Below are positions 10,839-22,127 of a stretch of DNA of 64,000 nucleotides, one piece after another. Numbering within the stretch: position 1 is the first letter of the stretch; each line of letters opens with the position of its first letter. Position numbers and translations under genes: made by a program. The stretch spans positions 1 to 64,000 of the forward strand of contig QYAI01000025.1 in the NCBI GenBank assembly GCA_003988855.1, read 5' to 3'. This DNA is from Arachnopeziza araneosa (Eukaryota > Ascomycota > Leotiomycetes > Helotiales > Arachnopezizaceae). Below the pieces are notes generated by a model. That model did not search any database. It was given only the letters and a program-made list of their open reading frames with translations, and had not been told where the DNA came from.

Positions 10839-11631
10839 CCATGAAAGATAGATCTAAAAAGAGCTGTAATTGTAGGATAAATAAACACAGCTATGGATGA
10901 AAATGAAGATGTGATTACGGTTGTACCACACTTCTTGACCGAAGATAATGCACCAAACGCATTATCAAATGCTGCATAATTATCCTATAATCAAAGTCTA
11001 GTTTATCGTAATAGCTCCGCTGGGCTCTCTAATCTCCTCGTGCCGTCCCTCGCCCCTTTCCTACTGTTTCGGACCACGGTTTGCGCAGCTCGAAATGGTT
11101 CCATTTTCCTATTTATACCAAATTGAACGGTTTAGATCTAGGAGCTTAGGAGCTCCGGCCCTTGCGAATATCTCTACGCGCAGTCAACATCATCTCCTCC
11201 ACCTTAGTTATCTACATCAAAGCGCATCATTGCCAACAACTTCAATCTAACCTGAATGAAGATAAGCAGCTGTTAAGATACGTACAGAGTTGCACATCAT
11301 TCACCCGCGATGCCCAGGGCAGTCCACTCTCTGCTTCTGGTTAAACTTCATTCGACTAATCCACTTACTACACTTTCTCTGTTTCCGTTCTGATATCGGT
11401 GCCCTACATTCCCATCTAACTCCCCACACTACGTCAACAACAACCGTCCTATGCCGTAGCATCTCTTCCATTCACAGAATGGCTCAAGAAATAAATCTAG
11501 TATCTAGAATCTTTAACCAGAAACTCACGTATTATCGTTGCTATAACATTTTAGTATTTTGCTGTTGATTTATTTATCCCAAATATACAAGGCTTCTCAA
11601 ATCTAATTTCAAGACACTTATTTTATGCAAA
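10839..11631. other. Intergenic, no gene seen
   Basis: About 800 nt between convergent genes. Short open frames only, and no family resemblance. Confidence 0.5.
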
Positions 11632-14039
11632 TTATAAAGTCTGTACATCGACATGAACCTGCACTCGAATATCACCTAAATTTTGCTTCGGCCACTCTTC
11701 CTCTTTCCGACCACTCCGCCTTCTCTTCCTTGTCACTCTTTCCCAACTCCGCAACCACAAACTTCTCATTACAAACTGTAGGATTCGCCAGTATGATGCT
11801 CGTTGGGGTCCGATCTGAGAAGTTGAATTCTGGCGTACCATCCCACGTTCACGCCAAAGAGGACTATCATCTTCACGCATGCGATTGAGCTGTGAATCAA
11901 TTCCTTTCTTGATTGCCCTTGACCACCTTTGTGAGCTGAAGAAAGAAGCAATATCATTAAGGTAGAACACAATAATGTAAGTGCTGACACCGATAGCGGG
12001 CATAACGATGGCCAATGTGGAGAGGGAGAAGAGAGTATTGTTGATACTCCAGAGACTCTGTATGGAAAAGCACTGGTCAGTCCATTTAATAGGAATAGAA
12101 TTGGAATTCTATCTTACAGAGCAGAATGATAGCGGGAGGAAGAAGATGCTGACTAGAGTGAGAAGTTTGATGTTCTCTCCTAACTGAGTAGCTGCTCGAC
12201 TTTCCATCACAGCACTGGCACTGAAAAGCTAGTTTAAAGTCAGTGTAATCTCTTCTTTGTCAGGCTTTGAACATACTCCATCCCTGAGCGCTGTCGCTTC
12301 TTCTCTCTTGTTCTTGAATCTAAGTTTAAGTAGTTCGAGATCCTGTGTCACAGTAGCGAATTTTTTCAAACGGAGTTCAAACTCTCTGTACTCGCGGTCT
12401 TCTAGAGGAGGTAGTGATTTCATGAATCCTACGAACCGCTCTACTTGAAGGATGTTATCCGATATACCTGCGCCTGCTTCTTTCAGAAAGTCAACAGCCC
12501 AGAAATATTTCTTAGATCTGGAAAATACCCTATCGTCTGTTAAGAGACTGTCATGGTATTCAGGGTCTAAAAGTCCTTTTTTCTCCATAAGCAGCTCATC
12601 AAAGTACGTTGCAATTTCTCCCCAGCGATTCACAATTTCCAATAGGCCTTGATGAATAATATCGCCCATCCCGTCTATCATTCTATGAGTGCGTCCTCGA
12701 AAAAGATCATCTCTTTTCTCGGAGTAATGAAGATGAGGAAAATAATTCGGCCGTAGACAGATGATGGTCCAGAAGATTGCTGCGCCCTTTGGGCCAGGTA
12801 AATCACTACTTGGGATTGCAAACAACTTATTCGTTAGGAATTATTTCAAAGGAGCAATATATGTACTAACTGTTAAAGCACTTTCTCGAATTCTTCGAGG
12901 TTTTCTTCCGTCTTGCTTATCACTATGAAGCTCTCCGCATGGCCACAGTTCAACCAGGTTCTTTCCAGGAGCTTGGTTAAGGATTTCAAAGAACGTGACA
13001 TGGAAGAGTATGCAGTCCTTCGTTTGCAATTCAGCATGATGAGTATCCAAAGCTCTCGAGCAACACAGATGACACTTCACAGCGCGCCATAACATCTCAT
13101 CGATTGGTTGCTGAAATATAGACTCCGCTGTTTCGGTACAAAAGAATGGACAGAGGTCTGAATCACTTAACTGCCGAACATTTTGATTTGTGCGGTTGGA
13201 GATCGTGGTGAGTCCTTTTAGGTTTCTCAATCCGTTAGTAATGTTGAAAATTCAGTGCGAGTATGAACGTACATAATCCTTCTCCAAGGAGCCACAAGGT
13301 GAGAAATTTGAGCGGGGATTTTCGAAACTAATAATGGTAATGATGCCCTTGATTCATCAACTACCACTTGCGAGAGAGGAGACTTGGCACCAGGAACCCA
13401 GTATGCAGAAATACCCGTATCGAACCAATCCCAAACACTGAAGTATTCGCCTTTTAGTAATTCAGAATTGTTAGGTACATGGAAATGTGACAGAAAGTTC
13501 CTAACTTGAACTAAGGTTGTTACATCAGATGTTGGTGCTAGGAAACAGAAGGTCACTCTATTGTCATGGGGTATTTGCCAGCAATCGCCAGTGATTGATG
13601 TCCATTCTGCATTGCGTAGAGCTATCTCAGGAGCCACTGGATTTTCATCTCGAGCCAAGTGTGTACCGTAAAGAGGACTCCAGGCCGGTATTGTGTTCAT
13701 TTGGTATCGATTGATAGCCTCATAAAGAATTGGGCCGGTTCTCATTTCAAGCGAGAGAACCGAGTTCAAGACATTTGGGCGCATAGTGTAAAGAGAGCTA
13801 TCCTTAGGTTTCTGACACCTTCAGTATATTGAGTATTATATGTGACCAGTACCACATACCGCTTTCGAGGTCAAATCTGATACCCATTCGGTGGAATCAG
13901 CGAGAGTCATGCTAAGCTCTTCGAACCGCTCATTTTGCAGAGCAGAGCTGGTCCTAATGCCTTTTAATTCAATTAAGATGCTTTTCAGCAATTCTTTCAT
14001 GTCGTCACTCTCGAGAGTCTCGTTGGTTGAAGGGCCCAT
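11632..14039 (-). CDS. CorA-like two-TM membrane protein
   Basis: Exons in reading order: 13860-14039, 13273-13802, 12871-13225, 12277-12825, 12118-12228, 11632-12057; total 716 aa, all frames joining. The N-terminal part is a large soluble region with helices and Cys pairs. Near the C-terminus, SAVMESRAATQLGENIKLL is followed by two hydrophobic segments, LTLVSIFFLPLSFCSSLW and LSTLAIVMPAIGVSTYIIVF. This helix-plus-two-TM ending is the layout of fungal CorA-like (Mg/Zn transporter fold) proteins. The canonical GMN loop after TM1 is not present (SLWSIN instead), so metal transport is uncertain. The first ATG of exon 1 is at 14039. A basic tail follows TM2. Confidence 0.75.
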
Positions 14040-14623
14040 GTCATGAACTGAATGGAGAAAGTGGCACAATCGATACGAACGTTGACCCCGTGGCAGCCAC
14101 GATTCAAATTTTATGATCCATGGTAGAGCAAGATCCCTCTATGCATCCTTCAGCTAGCTTATGAAGCGGAAACGGCCCACACCGCTGCAGGCTCAGCCTC
14201 GTTGATGGCTTGCCCTTATTCTCTGCGCCCCATCGCTTACCCCGGAAATATTGAATGCAACAGGCGGGAGAAAGGTCAAAGCGAGCCTTTAGGCATGTGA
14301 AATTCGACAAACTTGTAAAGAGGTGGTTGGTTGTATAAGAAGGAACTAGCATAAATAGAAGCGAAAAGGAGATAATAGGAGGATATTGAAAGACTACTAA
14401 AAACAAGGACTGCTTGGTAGATGGTAATGTGTCAATTCTAGAAAGGTAAACTCTACTGTGCAAATGTGATGAGAATCATCGCCTTGAAATTCAAATACGC
14501 TGGATTGGAGAGCGAATTACTAACGCCTTTGAAATGCACGAACCGTTACCACACAACCCTTTATGAACGCCAAATAAGTCATGCGGGTGATTAAGCCTCC
14601 AATGCCACCAATGCCTGCTGCCG
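14040..14623. other. Intergenic between CorA-like gene and Dus2
   Basis: About 580 nt. Includes a 119-codon minus-strand frame (14104-14463) with no family features; treated as non-coding promoter or terminator sequence. Confidence 0.45.
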
Positions 14624-15881
14624 CTATTGTACTGTCACTTCAGCTAAAGGCTTCTTCTCTTCGGCTCTCATCTTCTTCTGTTGCCCGCCTGTTGAGTTAT
14701 TTTGGCTCCGCTTTTTCGACCGCTTGCTTTGTACACCGATTTCAGGGGTGATTCCTAATTTTTCATCGACCTCCTTAGCTTGTGCTTCAAAATGCTCAAA
14801 CCGTAGCATTTTACAAGCCTGAGAATAGCTCTTGCTTGTTGTAACTTTCCTGTAAACTGGATCTTTCCCTGGAATGAGATGGTTGAGCAGATATTTCGTG
14901 TTTCCAAAGCGATTTTGAACTTCCATACATGTTTTCATATACTGCTCAACTACTTCCCTCCAGGGAGCTACTCCTTCGGGCCTGAAGCAGCTCGAATTTG
15001 CCTCTGCTGCTGTTGCTACCATAGCGCCATCCACTCCAAACTCCGTAATAAGCTTCTCAGCTTGTGCTCTATTCTCTACATCTCCATTCATGAGACAGGC
15101 AACTCCAGCTTCTCGGCATATATCACCAATCATCCTTAGCTGTCCACGGATCGCCTTTTCACGGGGTCGCATAGGAGTTGTCCGGCAATGTACCGTTAAT
15201 CCCGTAATGCCGGTAGCTACAAGTTTCTTTACTAATGCCTCAGTTTGTTCATGCGTTTCCAACAGGCGAATCTTGACACTAATGCCAATTTGGAATTCGG
15301 TAGATATCTCCTTGACCAAAGCCTCAAGTATCGAGCAAAGCTTATCAGGTGTTTTTAAAAGCTCAGCTCCCATTCCCCCACTTGTGCTGAAAGGTTTTGG
15401 GCAGCCAGCATTGACGTCGATTCCAGCTACATCTCCTGCCACTATGCGCGCAGCTTGAACGGCCCGTTCTGGATCTGATGTGCCGATTTGGAAGATCAAG
15501 CGCTTTCCTTCTCGTTCGGGGTGTAGACGATAAATGAGTGATTCTTTTTGATCTGGTTGAAGTTGTTTGGAGCCGTGTGAGGGAAAACGTGTAAAATCGA
15601 TGGTGTTCAGAGCAGGATTAACTTTTCGGGTTGTTCCTATCATTGATCTGTCGACAGTTTCTGGGCCTGGAAAGGAGTTCAGAAATTTCCAAACTCTTAC
15701 TTATTAGCCACTCACCCCAGACAAGATCTGCACCATAATGAAGAGCTAGTAAACGTGAAGGAAGCTCTCCGCTTCTGACCATGGGAGCCAGGACAATTTT
15801 GCCTCTGTAATCAACCCCATTAGAAGGGATTGGGACCCGTTTTGGAACCGCTGTCATGACGGTTGATACGAGGCGCTGCAT
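14624..15881 (-). CDS. SMM1: tRNA-dihydrouridine synthase, Dus2/Smm1 type
   Basis: FMN-dependent reduction of uridine 20 in the tRNA D-loop. Exons 15716-15881 and 14624-15660, 400 aa. Family features: IVLAPMVRSGELPSRLLAL near the N-terminus (FMN barrel start), VNAGCPKPFSTSGGMGA with the catalytic Cys, the HCRTTPMRPREKA phosphate-binding region, and MNGDVENR. The C-terminal tail is basic and lysine-rich (SKRSKKR, QKKMRAEEKK), useful for tRNA binding or nuclear targeting, and no double-stranded RNA-binding domain is seen. It is divergently transcribed from the inorganic pyrophosphatase gene across about 620 nt. The short leader MQRLVSTVM could be trimmed if the second Met (MTAVPKR) is used. Confidence 0.93.
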
Positions 15882-16504
15882 AACATTGCAAAATAGGAGA
15901 TAGGGAATGTACGAATGAAATCGCAGGATAGTTTGTTGAGGTTGTATTGCGTTGGGCTGACCTGCGATGATTTGACGCCAGAATTGAAATTCCTAATCGC
16001 GAACCACGTGCATTTTGCCCGATCCTTATCGACAGCATTTGGCGGTCAGCGGCTGGTGGCTGGTGGCTTGTCGATGGGTGTTCCCGGTGAGAAAATAGGT
16101 AAATAGTGAGGATCAGATAGTAGAGGAATGCTACGGGAAGACGAAAACTGATCGCGCCATCCAGATTGTAGAGAAGCTTATCGGTATTCAGGCTGTATCC
16201 TATGCTCCTCAAGGCCGAGTCTGGTATTTGGGGTTTACTGCGGGCCAGCAACAAAAGACCCTTCAGGTTGATCAACAAGCAGCAGCAGCAGCAGCAGCAG
16301 CAGCCGCCGCCTTTCCCATTCTTGAACCAATATCTGCAGTTGCGAGTTTCCACGTTCTCGCCTGCTGCAGGTGCCTCCCAACCCACACTGGCGCCATCAA
16401 TCAACAAAATTTCTCCCCGAGCAGGCCAAATAGCTCGCCATATCTCGAACTCTTCTTCTTCTTCTTCTTCTTCCCCAAACAACCACAGTCCACAATCCAC
16501 AACC
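15882..16504. promoter_or_regulatory. Bidirectional promoter, Dus2 / pyrophosphatase
   Basis: Divergent intergenic region holding both 5' ends. It contains an AGC/CAG run at about 16275-16304 and a CTT/TCT run at about 16449-16473. Its plus strand is open in frame with the pyrophosphatase from an ATG at 16202. A 242-codon antisense frame across it is a product of these repeats. Confidence 0.5.
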
Positions 16505-17771
16505 ATGACTTCCGAGTATACTACTCGCACCATTGGTGCCCGCAACACCCTTGAGAACCGTATCTACATCGAGAAAGATGGCCAGGTTGTCTCGCCCTTC
16601 CACGACATCCCATTGTATGCCAATGAGCAGCAAACCATCTTGAACATGGTCGTTGAGATCCCAAGATGGACCAATGGTAAACTCGAGGTATGTCGAGACT
16701 TTTCTCATTGCTTGTCGACGCTGGAAATCACCCCGCACCTCACCTCTCTCAGCTACAGTTACTGATCTGTTTGCCATATCTAGATCTCGAAAGAGGAACT
16801 CCTAAAGTAAGTCGGCTCTCGGTTTAGTGTCTATCATTTGGTTCCACCCTTGCAACGTGGATTTGGTTTCATGCTCTCGTCTTCCACAATGGCGGGGTAC
16901 CCGTTGGGACTCCCAGCCGTCTTTCACTCGAGAGCACTTGTGCTAAGTTCTCCGAAGTCCTATCAAGCAAGATATCAAGAAGGGCAAGCTTCGCTTTGTC
17001 CGAAACTGCTTCCCTCACAAAGGCTATCTGTGGAATTATGGTGCTTTCCCCCAGGTAAGGCTTTTTGCAACATTTGGTCAAGTGTACTACTGACCGCTCT
17101 TTAGACTTGGGAAGATCCCAATGTTGTACACCCCGAGACTAAAGCCAAGGGTGACAATGACCCATTGGATGTCTGCGAGATTGGTGAACTGGTCGGATAC
17201 CCAGGTCAAGTCAAGCAAGTCAAGGTCCTTGGCGTCATGGCTTTGCTTGACGAAGAGGAAACTGACTGGAAGGTTATTGTCATTGATGTCAAGGACCCAT
17301 TGGCTCCTAAACTCAATGACGTTGAGGACGTTGAGAGACATCTACCAGGTCTCTTGAGAGCTACCAATGAGTGGTTCAGAATCTACAAGATCCCAGATGG
17401 AAAGCCTGAGAACCAGTTCGCATTCACTGGCGAGTGCAAAAACAAGAAGTAAGTAAAGAAATAGGTTCAGCTTAAATATAATACTAACAATTCAGGTATG
17501 CTACTGACGTTATTCGTGAGTGTGCTGAAGCTTGGGAGAGACTCATCACTGGCAAGACCAACCCAGGTGATGTTTCGACGTAAGTTTTTGCCATGTTGGA
17601 TCCTATGGCATATTACTTACCATCCACAGTACCAATGTTACCGTTGCACACTCAGCGAGCCGGGTTAGCCCAAATCAACTTCCTCCTATTCCACCAAACG
17701 AGAACCTTATCCCGGCTCCTATTGACCCGAGTATTGACAAGTGGTTCTTCATCTCTGGTGCTGCTGCTTAA
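16505..17771 (+). CDS. IPP1: Inorganic pyrophosphatase, family I
   Basis: Soluble pyrophosphatase that hydrolyses PPi to two phosphates. Exons 16505-16687, 16784-16806 (23 nt), 16958-17054, 17105-17448, 17496-17579, 17630-17771; 290 aa. The signature GDNDPLDVCEIG is intact (metal-binding Asp residues), preceded by HKGYLWNYGAFPQTWEDP. The ATG at 16505 (accATGACT) gives the usual cytosolic N-terminus. An in-frame ATG at 16202 would add 101 residues (391 aa) containing a Q-run, a P-run and an S-run (see findings). Otherwise the gene is ordinary. Confidence 0.95.
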
Positions 17772-18666
17772 ACACTATGTGGGTAACGCAACGCACTGAG
17801 CAGGGGAATATAGAAGCATGGTTTGCCGGATAGTACTAAAAGTCCTTATTCAATGAGCTTTAGATACACATTACAATGAAAATGCCAATCAAGTTAAATA
17901 ATCTTATGAAGTTAAGAACACCACCGGTGAGCATTTCATAAATAGACCATTACTTGTGAACCCCTTTCAATTCTAAATCGAGCAGCAATACCGCATAACG
18001 CCTCCCATATGCAATAATCCGTAATATACAAGCTCAATATCCATGTCTAACTTCCATTTAATTCCTCTTGTCTTAACAATTTTCTCGAGTGCCTATCTAC
18101 CTCCTCTATCACTCCCTTAAGACCTAGTAATTCTGGGTTGAGATTCAGCTCCTTCCCATCCTCTGTGATGCTGGTTAAAATACTATCCCTTGTTGGAAAG
18201 ATGAAAAAAGCTCACTGAATTTCAACTGCACGGAACTTGGGTCTTTGGATGTTCTGGGAAGTAGCTTGGTATCAATCTTCATGCCCATCTGCCGGGCATT
18301 GGAAGGTAGGAAAGAGAGGAATATGCGCGCGGTTTTGGCTTTCGTGGAGAAGGGGTTGAAGATGGTCTTCACTTCGGTGATAAATTTAGTGATCATCTTG
18401 GAATCGAAACGCCGTGAAACTGGATCTCGCACGTTAGAATGTCTCTATAATATGAATGCGATGGTGTAGCCTACTTGGGACCTTGAAGATGGGGCAGAAA
18501 GGTACAAACTCAAGGATTGAGGTTGGTCGTCTCTCGCATGCTTGAAATCGATGCTTTACCGGGAAAACTTCGGCTGGGTTTCGAGCCTGACTTGAAGCCA
18601 GGTATCGCAAGATTTTACAATAACCCTCTCCTGAATAGCACAGTAGAGATAATTTGTTCTTGCCCA
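17772..18666. other. Intergenic, no gene seen
   Basis: About 900 nt downstream of the pyrophosphatase. Open frames at 18175-18432 (minus) and 18245-18469 (plus) overlap each other and show no family features. Confidence 0.5.
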
Positions 18667-19953
18667 ATGTCTTTCGAAAGTCTATCGGACCGGCTTACCG
18701 CCTTGCAAGACTCAAATGCGCAACTCAGAGATCTGATCGAACGATTAGCCACTATCAAATTTCAGCCAGGATCTATACCTTTGGACAGCGATGACGGAGG
18801 AGTAATTGTGGAACTCAACTCGGAGATACATCAAACCATACGAGATCAAGATGAAGACTTTGAACTATTACAGGAGGAAATCTATGACTTGGACTCTGGG
18901 AGGCCTGGAAGCGCCTTAGCAGATCAAAAGCAAGATCTGGATCGAGATATCAAGAAAGCTATTGGAGAGCTAAAGACGTATGTATTTTCTTACGTACTTT
19001 GTTTCGAATGAAGCTAAACATATCTCAGATGTCAAATAGCATTCCGTCGAGCTCAATTAATTGCGAAACGAAGTCTGGAAAATGCTCAACGAGCAGAGCG
19101 AGATGCACTAATACAATCGTACTTGGAACCTCGCAGTTCGACCTCTTCACCCGGTCCAGAACAGATACGCAGGCCTCAAAAGTTGGCCACTCTTTCAAAA
19201 GAAGAGAAAGAGATCAATGCGACTAGCGACGTTACAGCTGCGCTTCGAAGAACACATGAGATGATGGCACAAGAGCTCTCCCGCTCACAATTTGCTCATG
19301 AGACGCTCAAGGAATCTACTGCGGCTCTGGCGCAGCTCTCAGAAACATACTCGACTTTAGATACTTTACTCTCGAGCTCGAAGAATCTCCTGGGAACCTT
19401 GTTGAGGAGCCAAAAAAGTGACACCTGGTATTTGGAAACGGCGTTTTATGTTCTTGCCGTTACTATTGCTTGGTTGGTTTGGCGGCGACTACTATATGGA
19501 CCTACTTGGTGGCTATTGTGGTTTCCCTTAAAAATATTCTTTAGGAGTTGGATGGGTATATTTACTGCGATGGGCATCATTGGAGGATCAAATGCGGATG
19601 TCAGCATCAGTTCGGTGGTAGAAACACCAACTGTTATTCATAATAGTGCTACCAAGGGACCAAGAGCGTCTCTGAGCGGTGTAAAAGCGCCTGGTATTAA
19701 CGTTGGAGGAGGTGGTCGAGGTGCGCCCATGAGGCCAATGGACACACCATCAAACATTCCAGAATCCTCACCTGAGGAAAGTATGTCCGAAAAGGTTGGG
19801 AAAATCATTGATGAGAGTGTTATCGATGATAATGCTGCAGAAGATGGCCCAGAAGGAGCAAACGCCGAGAATCATCCAAATCCTAAAAAGAGGATCTGGG
19901 AGGAAGATAAAGAAGTCGCAAAGGAGGCAGAGAGGATCAGGGATGAGCTATAA
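18667..19953 (+). CDS. SEC20: Sec20-like ER SNARE
   Basis: Golgi-to-ER retrograde t-SNARE of the Ufe1/Use1/Sec20 complex on the ER membrane. Exons 18667-18977 and 19029-19953, 411 aa. The N-terminal half is a coiled coil with acidic stretches. The Sec20 SNARE region (ELSRSQFAHETLKESTAAL, then SETYSTLDTLLSSSKNLLG) precedes a hydrophobic segment (TAFYVLAVTIAWLVW, about residues 255-270). The roughly 140-residue lumenal tail is disordered and acidic and ends in RDEL, an HDEL-like retrieval signal; yeast Sec20 also ends in HDEL. The ATG at 18667 is the natural start because the upstream extension of the frame lacks Sec20 features. Confidence 0.88.
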
Positions 19954-20238
19954 CAACAACTCCAATATAATGAAATATTTGAACATGTACCCCAGATTAT
20001 CTAATGATGATATTGAATTGATAAAAAGCTCTCGAAAGTGAGCTTTTAATGCTATGGAAAGTGATAACCTCTAGATTTGAATCTATCCAATGAAATTTAG
20101 ACAAGCCAACTACCATCCTCTCTACTAAGTCTCCGCTACTTTCTTGAAGCATTTTCGGTTTCAGTCCCACCAGCCGGCCAAGGACTCCATCAACCGCAAC
20201 TGAGCCTCATAACATCAATCATAATATTACAATAAGCA

Positions 20239-21845
20239 ATGAATATCACCGACCTTCCCAACGACATCTTTTTCTTAATAACTACCTACCTCTCCCCTAT
20301 CGACCTCATTCTTAGCCGTCTCGTCTCCAAAGCTTTCTACTCTGCGCTCACAGAAGCGGACCTCAACCGTCACCTCCTCACATTCCACTATTCCCGAGCC
20401 CGGGAATTACGGCTCCTCCCTTTAGGCCCAAGTAACATTAACTGGGCACAAATATTATTTCGAGTAGTCAGTCGCTACCATCGCCTGAAGACAGGACATC
20501 CCTGCTTCGTGGAAAAGCTGTCCTTGGGGAAATCACTTGTTGTGCCGAGCTGGTGTAGATATCACCCCATCGCTCCGTGGCAGCGGCATTTACAGTTTGA
20601 AGAAAAGAGCGCGCAGTTTCATTATGTTGATCCGTTGTGGACTTATGAGGAGGGGATTTTAGTCTATCCTGCTGCGGACTTGCAGTCCTATGTCATCTAT
20701 GATATTGAAGCTGGAGTGACCTCCCGAGTTGCTTTTGAGCCTAAGGATATGATAGTGAGAAGGTTGAGACTTAAAGGTGGAGTACTTGTTCTGGAGTGGT
20801 GTGAAAGTGAGGCTTATCATCGACTGAATGAGAATGAGATGGTTCATAGGCATTTCGCTTCTGCTTATGAGGTGATGAGAGATGGAGATGAGGGGAGGTG
20901 GAAACTGGTATTCCGGTATGTACTGACCTCATTTTCTCGAACGAAAAAGCTTACAGCATGATATAGCAATGAGTGGAAAATCCATTTCCTAGGCATGCCC
21001 TTGAATTCCCGAGATCGCTTTTTCAGCATCCATAATAGTACTCATTATGCTCTCTATCTCTGGCAGCCAAACCGCAGCGCCTGGGGAGAAGATGAACCCA
21101 TCGAGGCCCTTGCCATCTGGGATATCACTTCCCCATCCCCTTACCGACCTTCCCAAGACCCGTCCGGGAAACAAAAGCCAGACGAAGATCTCGAAGGTGC
21201 TAAAGTGATCCGACGCTTCTCTTTCACAGATTTAGATTTCTACCAGATTAGACAGCGATCTACTCCCGTTCTACGTGGGCTTGAGCTGGATGAGAATCAC
21301 GTCTATGTCGTTGAAGAAGATCATCGCTGGATTGCCGGGCAGCAGGCTAGTCACTTGCTACCTAGATTGCACAAGGTGAAGACGGTGGGGATTCCATTTT
21401 TTACCGGACCGATTTGGCAGGACGAGTGTGGTGTGGATGGGGATGTGGACCTCTCGTTTTGTGAGCGGATAGCTGAAGAGAGACGGCCGGGCCTGGCTCC
21501 ATGTTGGAGACATGAGGTGAGTTGCACACAATTGTAGATTATGAATCTGTAACTACTAATCACATGCAGGAATTTCCCTATCTAACTATTACCGAAGTAG
21601 TAGATGCCAAAGCAGGCGTGATATTCAGCGCCCGGCACTGCTTCATGCTAGAAACCATTTCAATCAACGTCAAGCCCACGGTTCACATGACCGGACCAGG
21701 CTATGAAATTTCTCTACGAGATGATCTGTGGCAGCAACTATTGGCAAAGGGGAAGATCTGTGGGGATGAGCGTTGGCTTATCGGGGAGAATGCCAATCAA
21801 GAGATTGTAATTCTGTATTTTGACCAGAAGAGGCAGGGCATATAG
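20239..21845 (+). CDS. F-box protein
   Basis: Exons 20239-20915, 20967-21516, 21570-21845; 500 aa. An N-terminal F-box (ITDLPNDIFFLITTYLSPID, then LSRLVSKAFY) would bind Skp1 and recruit substrates to an SCF ubiquitin ligase. The rest has no recognised repeat; it is Trp- and Tyr-rich with beta-type spacing (NEWKIHF, HYALYLWQPN), possibly an irregular beta-propeller. Fungal genomes carry many such F-box proteins of unknown target. It is convergent with the BTB gene downstream. Confidence 0.8.
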
Positions 21846-22127
21846 TGAGCTTCGTAATTCAAAATACAGGCTTCTACTATCTGATATCTACCTAGACAGC
21901 TATGAAATACATAAGCTTCAGTAAAGCGCAGGCTATGCAAGTAGTACACGAAAACCCTTGCTATGCTACGCAATGCAGGATGAGCAACACGCTTCAAGGC
22001 AACCCCATTACTAGCCCCACTATCATGACGCCTCAAACAGTAGAAGATAGGAGAATAGTTATTTCAGTCCAATATCGTGTGCCTGACAACAGTCAAAGCT
22101 AGCTTCAAAGATAGCATCGCTCGCCAC

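Noticed and set aside
15820..16548. 242-codon minus-strand frame with Glu and Cys runs
   Set aside because: Antisense to the pyrophosphatase 5' region; the runs are the complement of the CTT and CAG microsatellites.
16807..16957. Pyrophosphatase intron 2 (151 nt) as another introner-like copy
   Set aside because: Only the donor and a few short words resemble the ADH introns; order and spacing do not hold.
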